DNA of 64,000 nt, taken from positions 25,047,328 to 25,111,327 of the forward strand of contig OZ024728.1 of NCBI GenBank assembly GCA_964016875.1, written 5' to 3'. Source of the DNA: Fallopia convolvulus (Eukaryota > Streptophyta > Magnoliopsida > Caryophyllales > Polygonaceae). Position 1 is the first letter of the stretch. Every line of letters begins with the position of its first letter. The position numbers and the translations under genes are program-made. Under the pieces are notes generated by a model. It did not search any database. It was not told the origin of the DNA and was given only the letters and a program-made list of their open reading frames with translations. Positions 25,075-36,557 of the stretch are shown in pieces.

Positions 25075-25637
25075 TCAAGTAGAGTAGACAAGATACCCCA
25101 TACTTGGTCTCGAAATAACCTTCGGAATTATTCGTTAACTACCCAATTGGGTCATTTACGAATCTGGACCGGTTATTGAATTTTGAAGATACGCAGGGTC
25201 GTTAACGAGCCTGGGTGGGTCGTTAACGAGCTGCCGAGAGCCAGTTCACAGAATTCCGAGTGTTATCAACTTTAAAATCAAGCCATAAATCAAGCATGCA
25301 TCCTCTATACTCCTTCACTAGACACACAATCGGGTATACGCACCCCATACTTGCTCAATTACCCATCCCGAACATGCTAAATTTACCCAAAATTAATCAT
25401 GGCAAAGATTGAACTTAATACCTAACACAAGGAAAGTTCATGCTTTTCTTAATCAAATTATTGCAATGGAGAATCTAGCATGAATAATCTTCCCTAGATC
25501 AAGAACCACTATGCACAATCAAAATTCATGAGCAAAATCCAAACATGCAAATCGACTCTCTCTATAAACACAATCCAAGTATGAAATTTCTACCCTAAAA
25601 GCCATGAATCATGCAATATAGAGTTAGGGTTTAGAAA

Positions 25638-26075
25638 TCATACCGGAATATCGGGAAATTGAAGAACAAAGGATCGGATTTGTAGGGTAACGAGGTTGGG
25701 TCTCGTCGGTGGGAAAACGGGGTTCCGGGCTTCGGTAACGAAGGCATCTCCGACGGTCGGTGGCTTCGGAGATTCCGATCGGTGGTGAAGGTCTTCGGTA
25801 GTGTTTTGAGGATTTTGGAGTTTGAGATTTGAGGGTAGGATTTTTGAGAGTTTAGAAGGGTTAAATAGAAGGGGGTAGAAGTAGGGGGGGGGGGGGGGGG
25901 TAGTGGCGGCGGCTAGGGTAGATAGAAGATAGAATAAGATAGAAATTAGACTAGGGTAAAAATAATACTTACCTGCCCGAGTCGGTTCACCAAACCGGGT
26001 CGTTAACGACCCTGGGTGGGTCGTTAACGAGCCACCGTAGCCTCCTTGAGTGATTTTCGAGCCCCTTTTCTGCAT
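25638..26075 (-). other. Unrecognised minus-strand frame in the Athila-like element
   Basis: 145 codons, Pro-rich, no family recognised. It includes a run of 17 G at 25884-25900 (Pro codons on the minus strand) and the palindrome pair at 26000/26021. Just downstream on the + strand, GGGTTGCCTCCCGTAAGCG (about 26188-26206) is the complement of a GGGAGGCAACCC motif often seen ahead of the second gene in Athila-type elements, so this may be untranslated leader rather than a gene. Confidence 0.3.
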
Positions 26076-26244
26076 CTTTTTAGCTCAAAATTTATCCTAA
26101 TTTTCTATCCTAAAACTACTTAAAAAGAACTCAAAAGAAAGCTTAGAAAAAGAAAAGAAAAGAAAAATCTAGTCTATACTAAGAGCGGGTTGCCTCCCGT
26201 AAGCGATATTTTTAACGTCGTCAACCCGACGTACTTACTTTGGC

Positions 26245-27540
26245 TCAAGGTGGCTCTTTTGCAGCTATGTTGAGGTCCTTTGGTACCCCATACTTAGCTT
26301 TGTAGGAATAATTCGCTTGAGTTACTAAATTAGGTCCCTTTTCTTTTATCAATATGCCCGGTATTCCTACATGATGGTTAGTGAAATCCGAAAACCAAGG
26401 TGGTTTGGACTCGTCTATGGTACATATAATGGGGCACGGTGTAGGAACAAAGTATGAAGAATAGTCATAACCAGTATTAGCGAATTCACTGTTAGAGTAC
26501 TCACCTTGATTATACCCTTGCATGTGGGACTTGATGGTGGGGCCATGAGATTCGGTAGGGACTTGTATGAAATTCTCTTCCGTTTTGGTATTTGTGGGAG
26601 GCTCGGTAGGATCAGCTATGTCGAGTTCGGGCTGGGTCAACTCGATTTGTGCGACCGCAGTTGGGTCGTTGGCATTTTGATCCAGGCTGAATTCCACGCG
26701 TTCCTATCCAATATCAAAAGTAAGAAGTCCTTTCCGCACATCAACCCTTGCACCTGTTGTGGCTAAAAATGGTCGACCGAGAATTATGGGGACATGAGGG
26801 TCTTTAGGCATATCTAGGACGATGAAATCATTCGATATAAAGAATTTCCCGACTTGAATAGGATAGTCGTCCACGACTCCTGTGGCCTTGACACATGATT
26901 CGTCTGCCATGTAGAGGTTCATATCTACCGGTTCTAGTGGTCCTATATTGGCTTTGGACCAGATTGAGAGAGGGAGTAAACTAGCACTGGCTCCCAGATC
27001 ACATAAAGCTTTAAACTTGTGGTCGCCTATGCCAATCGTTATAGCAAATCTTCCTGGATCTCTTAGCTTTTTTGGTAAAGCTATAGATCGGACTTCATCC
27101 TGCAGCTCTGTAATGGACTGTTTCCTGCTAAGAATATCCTTCAAAAATTTTGTGTAAGCCGACATTTCGCTTAGGGCCTCAGCGAATGGGATGGAAATAT
27201 TAATGCCCTAAAGAATCTTTACGAAATACTCTCAATAGAGTCCACAGATTTCTTAGTTGGAAATGGAAGAGATTTCACCATCCTCGGAACCAAGTTAGGC
27301 TCGAGAGGTGATGCTACCGGGTCGACACTAGGGTCATTAGGTATGCTCGGCGGGTCGTTACCGACCCTGGTGGGGTCGTTAACTACCCTGGTATTGAGAG
27401 GAGGGCTCATATTAGAGAACTTACCTGGGCTAGGGTCGTTAGGTACGCTCGGAGCCTCGTCACCATGGTTCGCTGGTTCGGTAATTGCCCTCGCTGGCTC
27501 ATTATCGAGGGTGACCGTGGTGTCCTCTTCCGTCTTGTCC
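26245..27540 (-). pseudogene. Athila-like protease and C-terminal tail
   Basis: The aspartic protease region (27165-26704) has the Athila-type active site CDLGASASLLPLSIW, the ILGRPFLATTGARVDV motif and an upstream KFLKDILSRK region. A TAG separates it from an in-frame 150-residue tail ending near 26245 (DYSSYFVPTPCP, KAKYGVPKD). A Gly/Asn/Pro-rich linker (27410-27219) before the protease is in another frame and contains repeated NDP motifs encoded by the palindrome pairs. In a full Athila element RT would follow; here the frame simply ends. Confidence 0.78.
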
Positions 27541-29061
27541 TTAACTTCGACACACTCCGGTAGTGTTTCCGCTCCTAAGGTGTATAGCTGCTATCTTTCC
27601 TTTAGGGTTCTCTTCGGGACGGCCCGGAAGTTGCCCTTGTGGTCTTGGAATTTGTGCAGCAAGGTTCCCTAGTTGGGAATCAACATTCTTCTTCCATTCA
27701 TCGAACTCTCCCCATCTTTTATTCTGGTGGTTAAGGTTAGCTTGAACTTCATTGACCTTGTTGTGGACCCCATTGATGCTTTCCTGTAACTCTTGTACCC
27801 AAGATGGTGGCTCGTGATGGTCTGGAGGTCGATAAGGCGCATGTCGTCTATCCGGTGGAGGCGCTGCATAGCTTGGATTTGGATTTTGATTGCCCCACGT
27901 CTGATAGTTGTTCGACCTGTCAAAATTACTAGGCTGGTTCCTGTATGGGCCTCTCATGTAATTCATCTCAGCAATTGTCTCAGCGGCTCTTACCTACTCT
28001 ATGTTAGTGCAAGCACAAGTACTATGGGCAGAAGAACCACACTCTTGACATGATTGAGAGGACTTCAGAAAACTTACCTGCTTCTTCAGGCGGTTGACCT
28101 CGTCTAGTAGAAACTGATTTTTAACGTCTGGGTCAACTTCCTCTCGGTTAGGCACATAGAGACGTTTTTGCGGCTGTGGAGTTTGCTGGGTTCCATACAT
28201 GGCATCATAATTGGACAGCTTATCCAGCAATTCCCATGCAGCTGTAGGGTCCATCTCTATAAAACCGCACGCAGTATGCGTGTTGATGCGGTTCTTGGTC
28301 TCTGCGTTGATACCCTGGAAAAAGATTTCTTGGAGAACATATAAAGGTTGCCCATGAGTGGGGCATTGTCTAAGCATTTCCTTAAATCTTTCCCATGTTT
28401 CAACAAAAGTCTCATTAGGCAGCTGGTGATAGGAGGTGATGCGTTTCCTCAACTCGGTTGTCTTAGCAGGAGGGAAAAACTTTGTAAGAAATTGATCGTA
28501 CAAAGCTTTCCAAGTCCTGATAGACTTAGAAGGTAAACTCTCCAACCAGCTCAGGGCCTTTCCAGCAAGAGACCACCTGAAAGCTTTTAACAGAACATAT
28601 TCAAGTGAGACACCTTCAGCAGCTATGGTGTCACATAAATCAAGAAAATTTCTAATATGCTCCATAGGGCACTCAGTAGGTTTCCCTTCAAACTGAGCCC
28701 GCTTAATTAAGGATATAAATTGAGACTTAATCTCAAATGGTTTCTCTATCTCCGGAAGCACGATTGGGGATTCTGGCACCCTCAGTTCTGGATGCATGTA
28801 CTGTTTGGCATTCCTCGGATAGGCATTCAGCTCCTCTTGTAGACGAGCATTGGTAGCTCGTTGACGCTCAGCCTCGGCAGCAGCGCCTTCCTTCTCAGTT
28901 TTCAATGCCTCCATCTGTGTTTGGAGGACCTCTAGCTGACGAGCCAGCTCTTCAGGTGTGGCCATGGCTCGGTTCTCTCGGCGTCTACGGTGCAGGGAAC
29001 GTTCGGGTTCTGAATAATAACCAGCGCTGTCAAATTCGAGCCTTCGACGTCCTACCGGCAT
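27541..29061 (-). pseudogene. Athila-like Gag, one nonsense codon
   Basis: Starts at the ATG 29061-29059 (MPVGRRRLEF), about 100 bp inside the primer site. A coiled coil (PEELARQLEVLQTQMEAL) is followed by the retrotransposon Gag domain (FEGKPTECPMEHIRNFLDLC, WSLAGKALSWLESLP, WKALYDQFLTKFFPP, ETFVETWERFKEMLRQCPTH) and a short Cys cluster (CQECGSSAHSTC). A TAG at about 27994 interrupts it; the same frame continues to 27541 with a Pro/Asn-rich part and the Athila-type C-terminal motif PKGKIAAIHLRSG. It packages the element RNA in related elements. Apart from the one stop it is well preserved, consistent with a young insertion. Confidence 0.9.
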
Positions 29062-29156
29062 ACGCTGAGAAAACAGACAAAGAAAACAAAAAATTAAAAA
29101 CAAAAACGGGGTCGGGCTATTCCCAGACCCACAGATAAACAAACAAACTCATTGCC

Positions 29157-29174
29157 TCCCCGGCAACGGCGCCA
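29157..29174 (-). other. Primer-binding site for tRNA-Asp, Athila-like element
   Basis: The minus strand reads TGGCGCCGTTGCCGGGGA, complementary to the 3' end of tRNA-Asp including CCA, three bases from the LTR. It is the same primer used by the element at 15025-18926, but here limited to the usual length. Confidence 0.92.
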
Positions 29175-29177
29175 ATT

Positions 29178-30645
29178 TGTTGACGGGCCTTCACTCGGGA
29201 CAACAAATAAATTTATAAGTCAAGACCCCGCTGAGTATAGGGGAGTTAGGATCGTTCCACGAGAAGCAAGGTTGTTTGTTTATCGACTCCTAATAGCAAA
29301 AATCTAACAAAAAAAACAAGCAAAACACTCACAAGCAGCCTCGTTAACGACGTTGTCAGGGTCGTTAACGAACCATCGCAAACAAAAGACTAAAAATAAC
29401 GACCTAAACAGGTTCGGTACCGAGCCTACGAACTCAGCAACGAATATCACTTAAGAGAATTCAAATAAAAACAAAGATCTAGGATAAGGGATACCACAAC
29501 ATAGTCATGCATATAAACTCATAAGAAGATGAGATCATGCCTTTAAATAGATAAATTCACCAACTATCATTGACTAATAAGTAAATTAATCTACTTTCAT
29601 AAACTAATTCACTCAATTGCTTGCTTTGGATCTAAAGCTTGAAACTTTTGTATTCAAACAATATCAACCTTCAAGTCTATAACTTTCTCTCTCAATCAAG
29701 TTAAAAACTCAAATCACCTTGACTTTCATCTAGGTCTAAGCACAACAAACAATCAAAAATAGATAGAAGGCATTCAAAACATAATCTTACTCATCAAACA
29801 TGCATAACTATGCCGGGTTTAAACCCCTTCCCTAGAAAAGAAAACTACTCACTACTCATGACTAAGAAACAAATAAATTCAACAAAAGAGATCATTGCAA
29901 ACAAAACACTACTCAAATTAATAAATATCGTCTTACAGAAATTCAGAAGAAACCCGAAAAATACAAAGCACCGAACCGAATCTCGACTAACGACCCCGGT
30001 AACTCTTGTCCACCGAGCTCTCGATCTCGACTCTGATCAGTCTCTCGCCTCTCTCGGCTCTTCCTCTTCTCTCTACTTGCTTCCCTACTTGTCCTCCCCC
30101 TTCTAGGCTAATAAGAGGGCTATTTATACTAATAAGGCTAGAAAAATAAAAAGACTAGAAGATAAAAAACTTTCCTAAAAAGATAGAAATAAAATCCTAA
30201 AAGATAGAAATAAAATCTAGAAAGATAACAAGACCTAAAATACATAATATAATAACCCTAAAAATTCATAAAATCACTCTACCGAAACGGAAATAAATTC
30301 TCGCACAGGATCGGTGAGTCACAAAATCAAACTCTCGAAAACTCTATCTCGTAGCCTCGTTAACGAGCCTTCACAGCCTCGTTAACGAGCTTGGGTTTGG
30401 TTTCTTCAACACTTCTTCTCCAAAAACTTAGACTTCGACTTCTTCATCTTGCACTCCAAATTCAGCTCCAATTAGCACCTTTTCCTTGCTAAAACCTACA
30501 AAAATACAAAAAACGGAGTAGCTTCCATACTTTTCACAAAATATGCAAAACTATCCAAAAACACACAAAACTAACCCTAAACTTATCAAAACTAGTCCTA
30601 ACAAACTAAGAAAACATACTAAAAACTATACTAAATACACGAACA
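29178..30645 (-). repeat. Athila-like 5' LTR
   Basis: 1,468 bp, matching 20255-21721 with few differences. Palindrome pairs are at 29341/29362 and 30357/30379. It abuts a truncated gypsy-2 LTR at 30646. Confidence 0.9.
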
Positions 30646-31414
30646 TTTCCGCACCGGCTCACACCACCGTATGCGTCACGCATTTCTGCGGGCCATGGCA
30701 CGCCCTTCTCCGCGCCAGCTCACACCACCGTATGCGTCCTTAGCCTCGGAGAACCTCGAGACGAGTCCTCGGCACCATCCACCTCGAACCCGTCCCTCGA
30801 ACCAAACCCCGGACCTGCGTCGCCCACCAGCGGCGCCACTTGAGGTTCTCGCCAGCCTCAACCGTCGCCATCGTGTCGTCACCCGTGCTAGCGCTTGCGA
30901 CATCGTGCCAAGGTCTCGTCGCGCCGCGCCTTGCGATGGCCATTTCATGACACTCTCGTGTCGATGGCGAACGACATATTCACTGTTATGCCTATTTTAG
31001 CATGCTTTCTATTATTAAACACTTCTACTTATGGTTTTGCATTTTTAGAAGGTCCTTCTTGGGCCTTGCGCTGATGGGCCTTGCTTGCATGCAAGCCCTA
31101 GGCGCGCGCTAGCTTCTTTTTAGGGTTTTCTTTGTGTCGCGCCTATATAAGGTGTTATGTTCTTGTATTTCAGTTTTTAGGCACACTTGGGTTAAATTGT
31201 TAGTTGAGGGATTCTCCTAGACTTTAACCTAGTGCTTGCGCCGTCACTATTGCTATCAAACATTCATTCCAATTGCTTGTGTTCGTGTTCGATCGTTCGT
31301 TTTGGACCAATCCAACGTTGGTTCAAGTCCTTTCCAAGTCCTCCGCTTGCCATTCGAGACCCAATACTCTTGCCACGCAAAGATCTGTCGCGTCCTTTAA
31401 ACAAGGTTACATCA
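30646..31414 (+). repeat. gypsy-2 5' LTR, truncated at the left
   Basis: Matches 37861-38605 from about 30672. A TATA box (TATATAA, 31144-31150) is followed by the likely R region. Bases 30646-30671 look like an extra copy of an internal LTR segment ending CACCACCGTATGCGTC. The first part is GC-rich (about 60 percent) with CpG-rich stretches, unlike the rest of the window. Confidence 0.85.
31144..31150 (+). promoter_or_regulatory. TATA box in gypsy-2 LTR
   Basis: CTATATAAGG context, conserved at 38335-38342 in the 3' LTR. It is a plausible core promoter for the element transcript. Confidence 0.55.
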
Positions 31415-31429
31415 ACTGGTATCAGAGCC

Positions 31430-32164
31430 AAAGGTTTGAGTAAGTCTCGCTACACCCTTTCTTGTTCAATTCACACGATCCATCCATTGTTTCAAACCCT
31501 AGATCCATCCATCATCTTAAAACCGCCACCTAGGGTACCAATTTTTTTTCTTGCTTGCGTACTTCATTTTTTTAAGAAAAAAATCCCCTACAATCGACCT
31601 AGACCTACTCGACTTAATCATTTGATTTTGGTGAAATTACTACTTTGTCTTGCTAGTTGCATGCACTTAGGGTTTTGTTTGCCGATTTCTAGCTTGTTTA
31701 ATTCGAGCATATCTTGTGTTGATCTTAATATTATCTTGGTACCATATCTATAAAGGATAAAATCCTAGAGATTGATCGATTATTAAAAAAAAGAAGAATC
31801 TCGGAATATCACAAACCAAAATAAGGTAAGATATCTCCGATTTATTTTATTAAAAAAAATCTTGGAAGATCACAAGCCAAAATAAGGTAAGATCTTTCCA
31901 TTCTTTCTCCAATCTTTGATTTTCACCACCCAACTCTACACGCCAATTGCTTGTTTCTTTTCCTTCCTTTCTCGGTTTGACATTGCTTTTCGTGTTTTGC
32001 TATAGCTTTCATTGTTTATTTTTGATCCTTACTTCTCTTGCTTGAGTCGAGTGACCTTAAGCCTAGCCCGTCCTTGCTTGTTCGTGTGGTTGAACATTAA
32101 GGGTAGGCCGACTTAAGCAAACTCTAAACTCTTGGTCGTTGCTTGTGAACTCCTTACTTGTGCG
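31430..32164. other. gypsy-2 leader; no gene seen
   Basis: Between primer site and gag. It contains a short imperfect repeat near 31790-31900 (CTCGGAATATCACA.. and CTTGGAAGATCACA.., each followed by AGCCAAAATAAGGTAAGAT or a close variant). No protein homology. Confidence 0.5.
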
Positions 32165-33983
32165 ATGACTGGTGTCACAATAGGTACAGTGTCCGAATCG
32201 AGTAACGAGGATAACCGGAACAACGATCCTCCACCGGTGCAACAACACCGCCACCAACAACAACACTTGGCACCAGAGGCTCGGATTGCGGAACTTGAAC
32301 GCCTACCGGCCGAGAGTCAAATGCAGTCCAAACGCACCGTGCCACCGGCGCAAGGGTTAGCATCGGAGGTTCATGGCGATCCGGGCGTATCCGCGGACGA
32401 CGTCGCACGCACGTGCCAAAGGAAAAGGACATGCTCAGCCGTCTTCACAATATGGCACCATGCACCGCATGGAATCCATAAAAGAAAGTCGCCAGTTTGA
32501 TCGGTACGATGGTGGTCCCCGGACCGCGGATCGCCGTCAATTGGGGCGAGATTATAGGCACACCCAAGTGTATGATGTTTATTCCGATGAGGAGTATGAC
32601 TCCGAGGAGTATCGACGTCAACACGGTAGTGGTGGCCATAAAAAGAAATCAAAGAACAAGTCGTCGGCTGTTGTGTACGAAACCCCAAAGCGGAAGCACG
32701 GGGCCAAGTACTATGACGCCGATGACTACAAAGTTGAGGATTATATGGACCATCAAAGTGCTCGTAGTCCTTATTCCGAATTTGAGAATCATTACGATGA
32801 GTTCAGTGATTATTCCGAAGAAATTAGTTATGATCATCCGCAAGTACAAGATCCCGAGGAGCTTGACCACCGGCCATCCGATTGGATACTACCGCCTCAT
32901 TTAGCCAAAAATCGGAAGGAGTACGAGCGTGCCTATGGAACGGCTCGCAACGCTGGACATCGCCAAAGGCGTGATCGCGATTGAGAGGATCGGCGCCCTC
33001 GGTGCCCAGATGATGGTGACGATGGCTACGATCGTGGGACACCCCGTTATCGACTCCCATGGCGCGACCACTCCTCTTGGTACCGCAGCCCCCTCCGCGA
33101 CAACGACAGGCGCGACGCTCGTGACCCCCGCATCACAAGACGAGACATTAAAGTAAAATTTGAGCCTTTTATGGTACTTATGACCCTGGCGCTTTTATTG
33201 AATGGTTGCAGGGCACCGAGCACACGCTCTGTCATTTGGAATACGAGGATGATGAAAAGGTCGAAGTGGTGACCTTGCATTTTCATGGTGCCGCTCGAAC
33301 GTGGTGGAACAGCTTTGAGTCCGAAAGGATTCGAAGAGGAAAACCCCTCATTCGAGAATGGCATCAATTGGTTTACATTTTGAAGAAACGGTATATTTTG
33401 TCGGACTACAAGGATAAAATGCACATTGAGATTATGCACATCAAACAAGGAGCCATGACTCCGGAGGAATACTTTGCCAAGCTCGAAGATATGTTCTTCA
33501 AGGCTGGAACGAGTGTTTCGCGTTCGGTCATGAGGACTCGGTTTTTATCGGGTCTACGGCAATCCATCCAAGATAAGTTGGAGATTTTGCCCATTAAAGA
33601 TCTCAATTCACTTGTGCACACGGCGATGCAATTGCATAAGCAAGAGATGCGTGCCAAGCCATCTTGGCCAAATTCAAGGTACTCATCTACCCCTAGTCCT
33701 TCGAATTTTAGTACTAACCATTTGCCTTCTTCCGTGCCAAATGTTAAGACAGGTTCCACAGCCAAGGCCGAGGCCACGCCAACGGCATCAGCCGCGTCGA
33801 GAGATCGCAACACAGCGCCGAGCGAGCTCGTGACACATGTTACAAATGTGGTGGCCGTGGGCATTTGATACGAAACTGTCCAAAACAAAATAAGGTTTTG
33901 TTCATGGCTCACGGTGATCCATATGAGAGCCAAGATGAGGATGAAGACGCCGCGTCTTTCGAAGTTGCCCGAGTTACAATGTG
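32165..33983 (+). pseudogene. gypsy-2 Gag, several frameshifts
   Basis: The N-terminus starts at ATG 32165 (MTGVTIGTVSES, then a Pro/Gln/His-rich stretch), passes into another frame at about 32373-32984 with a Tyr/Asp/Glu-rich and basic region (YSDEEYDSEEY, KKKSKNKSS), and then into the Gag domain at about 33160-33868 (FIEWLQGTEH, ARTWWNSFES, YILSDYKDKMHIEIMHIKQG, MTPEEYFAKLEDMFFKAG). A CCHC zinc knuckle (CYKCGGRGHLIRNC) can be read at about 33837-33880, but only after a frame change. It is a nucleic-acid-binding structural protein in related elements. Confidence 0.85.
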
Positions 33984-34074
33984 ATCCATCGGACGGCCTC
34001 GGCGTTTCAAAGCTACAGTTGGTCATACGTCGTGCCCTAAGCATGCGAGAGGCACCTAAAACTAATTAACGAGA

Positions 34075-34460
34075 ACAATTGTTCCACACCCGTTGTTTAG
34101 TTGATAACGTGTCTCTTAGTGTGATTATCGACTCGGGAAGTTGTGCCAATTTTCTATCAAAAAAGATTGTCAAACATTTCAAGCTACCAACCACGCCGCA
34201 TCTACAACCGTTCAAGCTTTAATGAATATCAAATGACGACGGTGACTGGGTTGATAGGCAAGTAATTTTCTCTTTTTCCAATGGTGCTTATAAGGATTAA
34301 ATTTTATGTGACGTAACGCCTATGGACGCCACACATCTCTTGTTGGGACGCCCATGGCGAAACGATCGTCGCGTGCTTCACTACGGATTTTTGAATACTT
34401 ACATGTTCAATTTCCACGGGAAGCGCATGATTCTCTTACCTATGTCGCCTAGTGAAGCAT
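34075..34460 (+). pseudogene. gypsy-2 aspartic protease remnant
   Basis: The active-site motif VIIDSGSCANF is at about 34121-34150 and the second motif LLGRPWRNDRRV at about 34338-34373, followed by a LLPMSPSEA tail. Frame breaks and stops lie between them. The bases from 34461 to 34934, a linker, give no clear protein. Confidence 0.75.
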
Positions 34461-34934
34461 TATAGGACAAAGCGGAAAGGCAACGCTAGAAATCTGGCGA
34501 CACAAGCACCACTGCGCCGAGCATTCCCTCTTCAGCACCACAAGTTAAGGTTTTGGAAGCCAACGACGTTCCCACCACCACTTCCCCTCATTTTGTTCCA
34601 CATGTGGTTGGGAACGCAAAGCGCCGAGAGATTCCGGAGTCTGGCCCATAGAGCCGAGCGACGCTGAATTGTCAAAAAAGGGACTACAATAGTTTTCTTA
34701 CACTTATGCGGGCGTTTCTAGGGGGATCCTATTAATATTGAGTTTCCAATAGATCCAACACAAAAACGCCCAGGGAAGCCCCATTTGAGTCGTGGACCGC
34801 CGACACAAGCTCCTAGTGTCGCACCGCACGCCGTCGCGTCATGAAAATTTGGATTCCAGGAGCTTCGGGACGAATTTACTGGCGTTTCCAAGGGCATTCC
34901 TCCTCAAAATCCAAGGGCTACAACTCCACCAAAA

Positions 34935-36542
34935 ATGGCCCCCGAAACCCCCAGACTTATTGAGGACACCGAGCCACCACTCTTAAGCACGTGCCAGGAT
35001 CGGTTGCTTTTGGCCCGACATCGCGACGTGACTACGTCACATCAAGGGAGTCATACTTGTTTCATTCTATGTCCCTTACTTTCTATTAATCAATCTCTAG
35101 ATCATAAGCTTCCTCCTTCTATTGTGTCTCTTTTGAAGGAATTCAAAGATGTCATGCCGGATGAGTTGCAGAAGGGGTTGTCACCGATCCGAGGGATTGA
35201 GCATAAGATCGACTTCATGACGGGAGCTTCTTTGCCGAACAGGGCTGCGTACAGGGCTTCTCCAAAAGGAACTCAAGAGTTACAACGCCAAGTCCAAGAG
35301 CTTTCGGACAAAGGTTTTGTTCGAGAATCGCATAGCTCGTGCGTCGTGCTTGTGATCCTAGTGCCAAAGAAGGATGGTTCGTGGCGGATGTGTGTCGATT
35401 TCCGAGCCATTAATCAAATCCTGGTCAAGTATCGGCACCCGATTCCACGCTTGGATGACATGTTCGATGAGCTCCACGGTGCCGCCTTGTTTTCCAAAAT
35501 AGATCTACGGAGTGGCTACCATCAAATCCGTATGCATGAAGGCGATGAATGGAAGACCAAATTCAAAACCAAACATGGTTTGTACGAATGGCTTGTCATG
35601 CCTTTTGGCTTAACAAATGCCCCTAGTACTTTTATGCGGTTAATGAATTTTGTTTTTCGCAAATTTTTGGGACGTTTTGTCGTCGTGTATTTTGACGACA
35701 TCCTTGTTTAGTCTAGGGAATTAGACTCTCACGCGAGGCACCTTAGGTTGGTGTTAGATTGCCTTCGCGAGCATAGTTTGTTTGTAAATTTGACTAAGTG
35801 TTGTTTTTGCACGGACACAACAAACTTTCTTGGTTTCGTCGTGTCCAAGGATGGCCTTCGTGTGGATGACGACAAGATCCGCGCCATCTGAGAGTGGCCC
35901 ACCCCCATGATCCCAATGATTGTTCGCTCCTTCTTATGGCTCGCAGGGTTTTATAGGCGATTCGTCAAGGACTTTAGTTCCATCGCAGGGCCACTCCATA
36001 ATTTAACCAAGAAGGCAACCACAATCAAGTGGATGCCCGTCCATGAGGCCGCCTTTCAGGCCTTAAAGGACGCTTTATGCCACGCTCCGGTCTTACAATT
36101 GCCAGATTTTTCGAAGCGCTTTGAGGTCGAGTGTGAGGCCTCCGACTACGACATATGCGACGTACTCCTCCAAGAAAAATGTCCTATCGCTTATTTTAGC
36201 GAGAAACTGACAGGGACAACCTTGAACTACCCTACGTATGACAAGGAATTGTATGCTTTAATTAGGGTACTCACAACTTGGCAGCACTACCTTTGGCCAA
36301 GCGAGTTCGTAATCCATACGCACCACACAACCTTAGCGAATTTAAAGAGTCAAACGACTCTCAACCGCTGCCATGCTCGATGGGTGGAATATATGGAAAC
36401 TTTTCCAAATGTTATCGCCCACAAAAAAGGGACAGAGAATGTCGTGGCCGACACTCTCACGCGTAGGTACGTTTTACTTACACAACTACAAGGCAACTTG
36501 CTCGGGTTCTCCTTGATTAAAGAGCTATATTTGCATGATTAA
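34935..36542 (+). pseudogene. gypsy-2 reverse transcriptase and RNase H, disrupted
   Basis: RT blocks are GIEHKIDFM, VPKKDGSWRMCVDFRAIN, HPIPRLDDMFDELHG, FSKIDLRSGYHQIRM, LYEWLVMPFGLTNAPSTF and VVYFDDIL, so the catalytic YFDD is present. TAG at 35709-35711 cuts the protein straight after it, and TGA at 35889-35891 interrupts the connection region. RNase H (35907-36542) keeps KRFEVECEAS, NYPTYDKELYAL and NVVADTL, but the first acidic motif is CEAS instead of CDAS and the third reads HTHHTTL instead of the usual H(S/T)DH, so two catalytic acids are changed. Confidence 0.9.
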
Positions 36543-36557
36543 TTTTTTAAACCAATC

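Larger units (their letters stand above)
20255..30645 (-). mobile_element. Athila-like non-autonomous LTR retrotransposon, 10.4 kb
   Basis: LTRs of 1,467 bp (20255-21721) and 1,468 bp (29178-30645), TGTTGA...ACA on the + strand, nearly identical. On the minus strand a tRNA-Asp primer site (TGGCGCCGTTGCCGGGGA) lies three bases inside the right LTR (29157-29174), so the right LTR is the 5' one. Gag, a protease with Athila-type Asp motif, and a second protein region of the plant-transposon/Athila ORF1 type are present, but no reverse transcriptase, RNase H or integrase. Flanks are CTCTC and TTTCC, so no target duplication, and the two flanks belong to different elements; this points to recombination after insertion. 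Confidence 0.88.

Noticed and set aside
30671..31000. A GC-rich gene or CpG island on either strand
   Set aside because: The sequence is the gypsy-2 LTR, repeated at 37861-38150.
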